From: Sediminibacterium sp. | Lineage (GTDB): Bacteria; Bacteroidota; Bacteroidia; Chitinophagales; Chitinophagaceae | Reading direction: 5' to 3' | Assembly: GCA_023263235.1 (NCBI GenBank) | Contig: JALQXE010000083.1 | Span: 1 to 8,060, forward strand | DNA length: 8,060 nt | In this document: piece after piece, positions 1 to 6,519 of the stretch | Layout of the letters: each line of letters begins with the position of its first letter | How positions within the stretch are numbered: position 1 is the first letter of the stretch | The notes under the pieces: generated by a model | Seen by the model: only the letters and a program-made list of their open reading frames with translations | Told to the model about the DNA's origin: nothing | The model's database searches: none | Position numbers and translations under genes: made by a program

Positions 1-246
1 TTTATGTGCATTGAATTAATGTTGAATGCAGTAAACCTATTGTTGGTGGCCTTTTCAAAAATGCATCATGGTGCTGCGTTGCAATTATCACCGACAAGTA
101 CTGCTGGCATCGACGCTCAAATTTTTGTATTTTTTATCATGGTGGTAGTAGCGGCAGAGGTTAGTGTAGGCTTAGCAATTATTGTAATGATGTATAGAAA
201 TACACATTCTACAGATATCAATTTCTTAAATCGATTAAAGAATTAA
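1..246 (+). CDS. nuoK: NADH-quinone oxidoreductase subunit K, 5' truncated by window edge
   Basis: NuoK is a small three-helix membrane subunit of respiratory complex I that links the quinone-side subunits to the antiporter-like subunits and takes part in proton translocation. The reading frame is open from base 1 (the first codon is Phe), so the ATG at position 4 is an internal Met. The visible 81 residues are the C-terminal part of a protein that is usually about 100-110 residues long. TM2 begins with [12 protein letters not shown], whose Glu corresponds to E. coli NuoK Glu36. TM3 contains [14 protein letters not shown], whose Glu corresponds to Glu72; both are established proton-pathway residues. 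The stop codon lies 10 bases before nuoL, as expected in a nuo operon. The loop between the two Glu residues is about 12 residues longer than in E. coli. The family call is very secure; the true start is outside the window. Confidence 0.96.
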   Translation, partial: FMCIELMLNAVNLLLVAFSKMHHGAALQLSPTSTAGIDAQIFVFFIMVVVAAEVSVGLAIIVMMYRNTHSTDINFLNRLKN

Positions 247-256
247 TTCATTTCGC

Positions 257-2170
257 ATGAAACTAATAATAGGATTTATAGTATTATGGCCACTCATTGG
301 ATTTTTATTCAACGGGTTGGGACGTAACATTTGGAATAAGAAAGTAATTGCATATAAAGCAACTGGCTATATAGTAATGTCTTTTATTTTTAGCATCCTT
401 ACATTTTTAAATGTACAATCTAAAGGTGCTATTACAGTACATTACTTTGATTTCATTAATACTGCAGGATTTAAAATTCCTTTTGACTTGAAAGTGGATG
501 CGCTTTCAAGCTTGTTTTTATTAGTCATTACAGGTGTGGGATCTTTAATTCATCTATATTCTACAGCGTATATGAAGGACGAAGAAGCACCTCATTACGC
601 ACGTTACTTTGCCTATTTAAATTTATTCGTATTTAGCATGTTGTTGTTAGTGTTAGGGGACAACTATGTAATTATGTTCATTGGTTGGGAAGGCGTAGGA
701 CTTTGTTCATATTTATTAATTGGTTATTGGTTTACCAATGCGACTTATAATTATGCAGCAAAGAAAGCCTTTATCATGAATCGTATTGGCGACCTTGGGT
801 TTTTATTAGCCATTTTCTGGTTAATTGTTAAACTTGGAACTGTAAGTTATGGTAGTGTTTTAACAGCAGAGAGTTTGGCTAAATTGTCTACTACCGACAT
901 CACGGCAATTACCTTGTTATTATTTGTTGGTGCAATGGGTAAGAGTGCTCAAATACCATTATATACATGGCTTCCCGATGCGATGGCTGGCCCAACACCC
1001 GTTTCAGCATTGATCCACGCTGCCACCATGGTTACGGCAGGCATTTATATGATTACGCGTTCTAATATTTTATTTAGCGCGAGTGAATTAACGCAACATG
1101 TTGTTGCCATTGTGGGTATAAGTACTGCATTGCTTGCAGCAACTATTGCAATAAAACAAAATGACATTAAAAAAGTATTGGCATACTCTACGGTAAGTCA
1201 ACTAGGATATATGTTTTTAGGTTTAGGAGTAGGTGCATATTCCGGTGCTGTTTTTCATGTTATAACGCATGCCTTTTTTAAAGCTTTATTATTCTTAGGA
1301 GCTGGTTCGGTTATACATGCTATGCATCATGAGCAAGATATTCGTAAAATGGGCGGATTAAAATCCAAACTACCTATTACGCATATTACTTTCTTAATTG
1401 GTTGTATTGCCATTGCTGGTGTGCCTCCGTTTAGTGGCTTCTTTTCTAAAGATGAAATATTAGCTGCTGCCTTTGCAAAAAATCCAATCTATTGGGGTTT
1501 AGGGGTAATAGGAGCGGCAATGACTGCTTTTTATATGTTCCGCTTATATGCAACTACTTTCTTAGGACAGTTTAGAGGCACAGATGAACAAGCACATCAC
1601 TTACATGAAAGTCCAAGCGCAATGACATTGCCATTAATTTTACTAGCTGTTGCGAGTGCCATTGCGGGTGCCATTGGTATCCCAGCATTAATGGGTGGAA
1701 ATCATTGGTTGTCACATCAATTAGTTCCTATTATTGGTGAAACGAAAGAAGTGGCTTTGTCACATTCAACAGAATGGGCATTAATGGGTGCTTCGGTAGG
1801 CATTGCTATTATTACATTATTAATTGCAATTAACCGTTACAAGCGTCAAGCAGACGAAATGCCGCAAACTGCATTGGGTAAATTCTTATACAACAAATGG
1901 TATGTTGATGAATTGTACAATGCTGTCATTGTTCAACCACTCAATAGATTCGCAGGATTCTTAAAAGAGGTTATTGAAAAAAATATAATTGATGGTGCGG
2001 TGAATGGCACAGGTAAAATTGTACAATATAGTGCTCGAAAAATAAGATTGGTACAAAATGGTCAGGTTGGTTATTATATCTTATTTATTGTTTTGGGTAT
2101 CATAGTACTTTTTTTGTGTTGGTTCAATGATATTACCATCACCCGATTCTTTACTAATTTGATTAAATAA
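257..2170 (+). CDS. nuoL: NADH-quinone oxidoreductase subunit L (complex I antiporter-like subunit)
   Basis: NuoL is the distal proton-pumping subunit of the complex I membrane arm, homologous to Mrp-type cation/proton antiporter subunits. The 637-residue product is close to the usual length (about 610-650). Proton-channel residues are visible: Glu145 in GWEGVGLCSY, Asp179, Lys229 in GKSAQIPLYTWLPDAMAGP, His254, the His334/His338/Lys342 cluster in HVITHAFFK, and Lys398-Asp399 in GFFSKDE. These match E. coli NuoL Glu144, Asp178, Lys229, His254, His334/His338/Lys342 and Lys399/Asp400. Residues from about 540 to 600 are charged and amphipathic, followed by a final hydrophobic segment at about 605-623. 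This fits the family's lateral helix HL and its last membrane anchor. The ATG at 257 gives a normal hydrophobic N-terminus, and no Shine-Dalgarno tract precedes it. The gene lies between nuoK and nuoM and is surely co-transcribed with them. Confidence 0.98.
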   Translation: MKLIIGFIVLWPLIGFLFNGLGRNIWNKKVIAYKATGYIVMSFIFSILTFLNVQSKGAITVHYFDFINTAGFKIPFDLKVDALSSLFLLVITGVGSLIHLYSTAYMKDEEAPHYARYFAYLNLFVFSMLLLVLGDNYVIMFIGWEGVGLCSYLLIGYWFTNATYNYAAKKAFIMNRIGDLGFLLAIFWLIVKLGTVSYGSVLTAESLAKLSTTDITAITLLLFVGAMGKSAQIPLYTWLPDAMAGPTPVSALIHAATMVTAGIYMITRSNILFSASELTQHVVAIVGISTALLAATIAIKQNDIKKVLAYSTVSQLGYMFLGLGVGAYSGAVFHVITHAFFKALLFLGAGSVIHAMHHEQDIRKMGGLKSKLPITHITFLIGCIAIAGVPPFSGFFSKDEILAAAFAKNPIYWGLGVIGAAMTAFYMFRLYATTFLGQFRGTDEQAHHLHESPSAMTLPLILLAVASAIAGAIGIPALMGGNHWLSHQLVPIIGETKEVALSHSTEWALMGASVGIAIITLLIAINRYKRQADEMPQTALGKFLYNKWYVDELYNAVIVQPLNRFAGFLKEVIEKNIIDGAVNGTGKIVQYSARKIRLVQNGQVGYYILFIVLGIIVLFLCWFNDITITRFFTNLIK

Positions 2171-2183
2171 ATTTATAGCAACA

Positions 2184-3605
2184 ATGTTATTACTTTCAAC
2201 TTTATGTATTCCGTTTATCGCAGCCATTATCTTGCTGTTTGTTAAACATAATGAAAAGGCAAATTACGTTGCTATTGCAAGTAGCGGTGTAACTATGGCG
2301 CTTGCATTTAATATAGCATATAACGGTGCAGCGAATTTTGATGCAGATTGGATTTTAAGTATTAATGCAAGATTTGTATTATCGGTTGATGGCTTAGCTA
2401 AAATTTTAGTTTTATTAACTGGCATTAGCTTTCCAGCTATTTTAATTGCTACCTCAAAAAATGAGATAAAAAATAGAAATCAATTTTTGTCATTAATGTT
2501 ATTTACCCAAACAGGTTTATTGGGTGTATTTTTAGCAGGAGATGCTTTATTGTTTTATTTCTTTTGGGAACTGGCTTTAATACCTGTTTATTTTTTATGT
2601 TCTATTTGGGGTGGAGAAAAACGTATTGCAATAACATTTAAATTTTTCATTTATACCTTCCTAGGTTCCTTGTTTATGCTAATAGGTATCATATTAGTAT
2701 ATTCAAATACACCCGATCATAGTTTTTTGATTGAATCATTTAAGCACGCTAGTTTAACCAATGGTCAACAATTGGCTGCCTTTGCTCTTTTCTTTACAGC
2801 CTTTGCAATTAAAATGCCTATTTTCCCTTTACATACTTGGCAACCGGATGCTTATGAACAGTCACCTACTGCGGTTACAATGGTATTAAGTGCAGTAATG
2901 GTAAAAATGGGTTTATATGGAGTTATTAGATGGCTAATGCCATTGTTTCCTGCTGCATTTGCAAGTCACGAAAAATTCGTTGTCGTTCTTTCTTTGATAG
3001 GCGTGATATATGCATCATTTATTGCCATTCGTCAGGACGATGTAAAAAGATTAATTGCTTATTCTTCCATAGCGCATATTGGTTTAATGAGTGCGGCTAT
3101 ATTTACTAACACTACAGTTGGAATGCAAGGTGTTTTCATTCAATTATTTTCACATGGTATAAATGTTTTAGGACTTTGGATTATAGCAGATGTAATTGAG
3201 CAACAAACAGGCACTAGATCAATGAATACTTTGGGAGGTCTTGCTAAAAAGCAACCTACCTTAGCAATTTTATTGGTTGGATTTGCTTTTGCTAATATAG
3301 CATTGCCTTTAACCAATGCATTTGTGGGAGAGTTTTTAATGTTTAATGCAATTTTCCAATTCAATCCTTGGATGGCTGCTTTTGCAGGTGTGAGTGTAGT
3401 ATTGGCTGCTATTTATACTTTAAACATGGTTCAAAAGGTAGCATATGGTAATGTAAGTGATGCTACTAATTTAATGCAAGCACCCAATAAAAGTGCACAG
3501 TTTGTATTAATTGTTTTATTGAGTATTGTTTTTGTAACTGGAGTATATCCTCAAGTGTTATTTAATATCACATCGGATACCTTACAACAATTGTTTGTCA
3601 AATAA
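2184..3605 (+). CDS. nuoM: NADH-quinone oxidoreductase subunit M (complex I antiporter-like subunit)
   Basis: NuoM is the middle antiporter-like subunit of complex I and carries one proton channel in the inner membrane arm. The 473 residues are strongly hydrophobic and fit the usual 14-helix fold; E. coli NuoM is slightly longer, at about 509. Functional residues are visible: Glu129 in YFFWELALIPVYFL (E. coli Glu144), Lys210 in FAIKMPIFPLHTWQPDAY (Lys234), Lys241 in VMVKMGLYG (Lys265), His324 in FSHGIN, and Glu383 in FVGEF (Glu407). The sequence IRQDDVKRLIAYSSIAHIG is the conserved stretch shared by all antiporter-like subunits. The start at 2184 lies 13 bases after the nuoL stop, with no ribosome-binding purine tract. 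It leads straight into a membrane segment, so no upstream start is needed. The call is secure from sequence and operon order. Confidence 0.98.
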   Translation: MLLLSTLCIPFIAAIILLFVKHNEKANYVAIASSGVTMALAFNIAYNGAANFDADWILSINARFVLSVDGLAKILVLLTGISFPAILIATSKNEIKNRNQFLSLMLFTQTGLLGVFLAGDALLFYFFWELALIPVYFLCSIWGGEKRIAITFKFFIYTFLGSLFMLIGIILVYSNTPDHSFLIESFKHASLTNGQQLAAFALFFTAFAIKMPIFPLHTWQPDAYEQSPTAVTMVLSAVMVKMGLYGVIRWLMPLFPAAFASHEKFVVVLSLIGVIYASFIAIRQDDVKRLIAYSSIAHIGLMSAAIFTNTTVGMQGVFIQLFSHGINVLGLWIIADVIEQQTGTRSMNTLGGLAKKQPTLAILLVGFAFANIALPLTNAFVGEFLMFNAIFQFNPWMAAFAGVSVVLAAIYTLNMVQKVAYGNVSDATNLMQAPNKSAQFVLIVLLSIVFVTGVYPQVLFNITSDTLQQLFVK

Positions 3606-3620
3606 TTAAATGAATTAGTA

Positions 3621-5009
3621 ATGAATGCTATAATTGTATCTACTTTATTGGGGGTTATCATGATGTTTGTTTCTTGGGGAACAAGCAGTCAAAAATTGCA
3701 AAGAAACATTGGCTTAGTGGGCATGCTCATTTTAATTGCAGCAAATGTTGCACAATTAAATGGATGGTTGTCTGTTAATTTTGATACCAAAGGAATGTTG
3801 GCATTTAATCCCATTGGTTTATTTGTAAACACAATTTTATTTTTAATCACATTTATATATTTGTGGATTAATGGAGAAGAGTTAGATAAAATAGGCAAGC
3901 ATACAGCCGATTATTATGCCATTTTCTTTTTCATTTTGTGTGGTGTTAGCATTCTAACCTCATTTAATAACTTATTAATGTTATTTATTGGTATCGAAAT
4001 TTTATCTATACCATTGTATATTTTAACGGGTGCCGACAAAAAGAATTTATTTAGCAATGAAGCCTCTTTAAAATATTTTTTAATGGGCTCATTTTCTACT
4101 GGCATTTTATTATTAGGCATTGCATTTATATATGGCGCTACAGGAAGTTTTCATTTAACGATGCCAGTGTTAAATCCTGTAAATAAAATGCCGGTTCAGC
4201 ATTTCTTGATGTCTGCAGGTTTATTGTTATTGTTTGTCTCCATGAACTTTAAAGTATCGGCTGCTCCTTTTCATTTTTGGACACCCGATGTGTATGATGG
4301 AGCTCCAACCGTGTTTACCCCATTTATGGCAACAGTGGTAAAAGCGGCTGGATTTGTTGCCTTTATTAAAGTTTTTGAAGTGCAAAGAATTGCCATTGGA
4401 TATACAACATGGATCATTATTTTGCCTTTTGTAATCATATCAACCTTATTAGTAGGAAATATAACCGCGGTGTTTCAACGTAGCGTAAAAAGAATGTTAG
4501 CCTATTCTAGTATCGCGCAAGCAGGTTTTATGTTATTTGCTTTATACGGGAATTCTATATTCAACAATGAAGCACTTATTTTATACATCGTTGCTTATTC
4601 TTTAGCCACCATTGGTGTCTTTGCTGTTTTAATTAAAATGAAAGATTACAGTATTGAATCTTTTAATGGACTTGCAAAACAATATCCTGTATTGGCTTTC
4701 CTTACTACCTTATTTTTATTTTCATTGGCAGGTATTCCGTTAACTGCTGGATTTTTTGCCAAGTATTATATGTTAAATGCAATATTCACTGCGGGTGCAG
4801 GCATATGGTTATTAATTATAGCTATCTTATTTGCTGCGGTGAGTGTTTACTATTATTTTAAAGTAGTGCAAGCAATGTATTTTGTAGATGGAACACCGGC
4901 AATTCATTCTATCGAAAAAAATTATGAACGAAAGCTATGGGTAATAGCAATCATCTTATTGGTGCTTGGTGTATTTCCCGGTTTATTGTTCAATTATCTA
5001 TACTTTTAG
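3621..5009 (+). CDS. nuoN: NADH-quinone oxidoreductase subunit N (complex I antiporter-like subunit)
   Basis: NuoN is the antiporter-like subunit nearest the peripheral arm and the last gene of most nuo operons. The 462-residue protein (E. coli about 485) consists almost entirely of membrane helices. Key residues are present: Glu126 in FIGIEILSIPLYIL (E. coli Glu133), Lys211 in FKVSAAPFHFWTPDVYDGAP (Lys217), Lys241 in VVKAAGF (Lys247), and Lys381 in GFFAKYYML (Lys395). Having Lys where NuoM has Glu at the terminal channel position (GFFAK versus FVGEF) is the normal NuoN pattern. The segment RSVKRMLAYSSIAQAGFM is the shared antiporter-family core. The gene begins 15 bases after the nuoM stop and in the same reading frame, with an in-frame TAA between them, so the start at 3621 is well bounded. 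No Shine-Dalgarno tract precedes it. Confidence 0.98.
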   Translation: MNAIIVSTLLGVIMMFVSWGTSSQKLQRNIGLVGMLILIAANVAQLNGWLSVNFDTKGMLAFNPIGLFVNTILFLITFIYLWINGEELDKIGKHTADYYAIFFFILCGVSILTSFNNLLMLFIGIEILSIPLYILTGADKKNLFSNEASLKYFLMGSFSTGILLLGIAFIYGATGSFHLTMPVLNPVNKMPVQHFLMSAGLLLLFVSMNFKVSAAPFHFWTPDVYDGAPTVFTPFMATVVKAAGFVAFIKVFEVQRIAIGYTTWIIILPFVIISTLLVGNITAVFQRSVKRMLAYSSIAQAGFMLFALYGNSIFNNEALILYIVAYSLATIGVFAVLIKMKDYSIESFNGLAKQYPVLAFLTTLFLFSLAGIPLTAGFFAKYYMLNAIFTAGAGIWLLIIAILFAAVSVYYYFKVVQAMYFVDGTPAIHSIEKNYERKLWVIAIILLVLGVFPGLLFNYLYF

Positions 5010-5024
5010 CCGTTCTTCAAATAC

Positions 5025-5050
5025 TAGCGCCTTCAAGGCACTATTTGTTT
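5025..5050 (+). terminator. Possible weak terminator after nuoN
   Basis: About 15 bases after the nuoN stop there is an imperfect inverted repeat: TAG-c-GCC, loop TTCAA, GGC-a-CTA (5025-5043). One C/A mismatch interrupts a six-pair stem. The T-rich stretch TTTGTTT (5044-5050) follows directly. The arrangement resembles a weak intrinsic terminator placed between the complex I genes and the unrelated permease gene. The stem is short and the T-tract is broken by G, so it may only attenuate transcription or may do nothing. Confidence 0.35.
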
Positions 5051-5086
5051 AATCTGCCCTACCTTTAGGCTTATAAACACCAAATA

Positions 5087-6367
5087 ATGACTATTCAGGA
5101 TTCATTTGTATTGGCATGGAGAACAGTAAAGGGCAATAAATTAAGAACCGGCATTACGGTTGCCATTATTGCATTTGGTATCATGGCCTTGATTGGAATT
5201 ATTACTGCTATTTCTGCAATGAATCAAAGTTTAAAGGAAAACTTTTCATTTATGGGCGCCAATGCCTTTAGCGTGCGCTATAAGGAATTAAATGCCCGAA
5301 TGGGAGGCCCTAATCAAGGTGACGATTTTGAGAAAACAAAAAAGGGTCAAAAAGAAAAAAAATCAAACTTAGGCAAGCCCATTAGAATTGAAGAAGCAAC
5401 TTATTTTAAAGAGCATTATGGTTTTTCACGCGCTATGGTTAGTATTTCAAGAAGAGGAAGTGGAAATAATGAGCTACATTATAAAGACAAAAAAACAAAT
5501 CCTCAAGTAAGTTTAATGGGTGGGGATGAAAACTTTTTGGCAGTAAATGGGTACTCTTTATCTACTGGACGTAATTTAAATAATGTAGATATTGAATCGG
5601 GTCGTAATGTTTGTATGATAGGAAGTAATGTTGCAGAAAAATTATTCCCCAGTAAGCCTGAATCTTGTGTAGATAAAATCATATTAATACAAAGCAAGCC
5701 ATACCGTATCATTGGATTATTAAAATCAAAAGGTTCTAGTGCGATGTTGCGTCAGGACGATATTGCAATTACATCTATTAAAAATGTAAGACAATACGAA
5801 AATGCCAATCCTTCTTATTCTATAGGTGTCATGGTTAATAATGTAACAGAGTTGGACCCTGCCATTGGAGAGACCATTGAGCAAATGAGAAAAGCAAGAA
5901 GGTTAATACCAACAGAAGCAGACAACTTTGTGATTGATAAAAGTGACAAATTCGCTGAAATGTTTATTGGCTTTTTAGCGGGAATAAGTGGGGCAGCGGG
6001 TGCGATTGGTATGATTACATTAATTGGTGCTGCCATTGGACTTATGAATATTATGTTGGTGGCAGTGAGTGAAAGAACAAGAGAAGTAGGTTTGATTAAA
6101 GCTATTGGAGGAAAGAAAAAAGATGTTCGTCGTCAGTTTTTATTTGAAAGTGTTTGCATTAGTTTATTAGGTGCATTTTTTGGTATTATATTGGGCGTTG
6201 GCGTAGGAAATTTATTCAGCTTAATTTTAGGCACTGGTTTTGTAGTGCCTTGGTTCTGGGTAATTACAGGTATTGTAATTTGCTCTATAGTTGGTTTGGC
6301 TGCAGGCATTTACCCAGCTATGAAAGCCGCATCATTGAATCCGATTAACGCCTTGCGGTATGAATAG
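5087..6367 (+). CDS. ABC transporter permease, MacB/FtsX family
   Basis: This is an inner-membrane permease of the MacB/FtsX (type VII ABC) superfamily, whose members use a cytoplasmic ATPase to drive mechanical work across the membrane, such as export from the periplasm or lipoprotein handling. The 426 residues show the standard layout. TM1 is at about 22-44 after a short cytoplasmic N-terminus. A large extracytoplasmic MacB_PCD-like domain covers about 45-295. TM2 is at about 299-327, TM3 at 354-381 and TM4 at 388-412. The hallmark motifs are SERTREVGLIKAIGGKK (328-344, the ATPase-coupling region) and YPAMKAASLNPINALR at the C-terminus. The domain holds a lysine-rich polar stretch at about 77-98 and just two cysteines, Cys176 and Cys194. 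No ATP-binding gene adjoins it: nuoN lies upstream and a convergent protease downstream. The substrate cannot be assigned, and equating it with macB itself is not justified. The start at 5087 sits just before the conserved amphipathic helix preceding TM1. Confidence 0.93.
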   Translation: MTIQDSFVLAWRTVKGNKLRTGITVAIIAFGIMALIGIITAISAMNQSLKENFSFMGANAFSVRYKELNARMGGPNQGDDFEKTKKGQKEKKSNLGKPIRIEEATYFKEHYGFSRAMVSISRRGSGNNELHYKDKKTNPQVSLMGGDENFLAVNGYSLSTGRNLNNVDIESGRNVCMIGSNVAEKLFPSKPESCVDKIILIQSKPYRIIGLLKSKGSSAMLRQDDIAITSIKNVRQYENANPSYSIGVMVNNVTELDPAIGETIEQMRKARRLIPTEADNFVIDKSDKFAEMFIGFLAGISGAAGAIGMITLIGAAIGLMNIMLVAVSERTREVGLIKAIGGKKKDVRRQFLFESVCISLLGAFFGIILGVGVGNLFSLILGTGFVVPWFWVITGIVICSIVGLAAGIYPAMKAASLNPINALRYE

Positions 6368-6380
6368 ACTTTATTCATAC
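6358..6380 (+). repeat. Perfect 9-bp inverted repeat overlapping the permease stop codon
   Basis: The arms GTATGAATA (6358-6366) and TATTCATAC (6372-6380) are exact reverse complements separated by the five bases GACTT. The left arm covers the last two codons and the first two bases of the TAG stop (6365-6367). The stem is AT-rich with no T-tract after it, so it is not a typical intrinsic terminator. It could stabilise the 3' end of the mRNA or be a chance palindrome in AT-rich DNA. Confidence 0.55.
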
Positions 6381-6396
6381 AATTAGAAATTAATAC

Positions 6397-6432
6397 ATAC
6401 AGCCTCTCGATCTTAAAACGCTGTAGCTGTAT
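6397..6432 (+). repeat. Inverted repeat with duplicated right arm
   Basis: ATACAGC (6397-6403) is the reverse complement of GCTGTAT (6426-6432). The hexamer GCTGTA also occurs immediately before, at 6420-6425, giving a tandem GCTGTAGCTGTA. The left arm could therefore pair with either copy, leaving a loop of 16 or 22 bases. The long loop makes the hairpin weak. It lies within the 152-base convergent intergenic region, and no function can be assigned from sequence alone. Confidence 0.4.
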
Positions 6433-6470
6433 TCATTTTTAATCCCATTCAATTTCAGGTTAAGCCAGTA

Positions 6471-6503
6471 AAGCAAAAGGCCCGCAATGCGGGCCTTTTG
6501 CTT
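6471..6503. terminator. Bidirectional intrinsic terminator between convergent genes
   Basis: A perfect 15-bp inverted repeat, with arms AAGCAAAAGGCCCGC (6471-6485) and GCGGGCCTTTTGCTT (6489-6503), encloses the three-base loop AAT. The GC core GGCCCGC/GCGGGCC is flanked by AAAA on one side and TTTT on the other. A transcript from either strand therefore forms a GC stem followed by UUUUGCUU. It lies 103 bases past the permease stop on the plus strand and 16 bases past the protease stop on the minus strand. This is exactly where a shared terminator for two convergent genes is expected. It is one of the most GC-rich short stretches in an AT-rich window. Confidence 0.92.
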
Positions 6504-6519
6504 AGAACTTTGTAATAAA

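Noticed and set aside
4..6. ATG at 4 as the nuoK start
   Set aside because: It is the Met of the conserved MCIELML segment in TM2; TM1 must lie upstream of the window.
3140..4120. Minus-strand open frames of 68-74 codons within nuoM and nuoN
   Set aside because: They lie antisense inside strongly conserved nuo genes, resemble no known protein and are expected shadows of hydrophobic coding sequence.
5044..5067. Bacteroidota-type promoter for the permease (TTTG at 5044 and TACCTTTA at 5060)
   Set aside because: The -7-like element matches TAnnTTTG at all but the last base, but the 12-base spacing is well short of the roughly 19-21 bases expected, so I do not call it.
5503..6036. Two minus-strand open frames inside the permease gene
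   Set aside because: They fall wholly within a clear plus-strand permease and show no independent domain or start signal.
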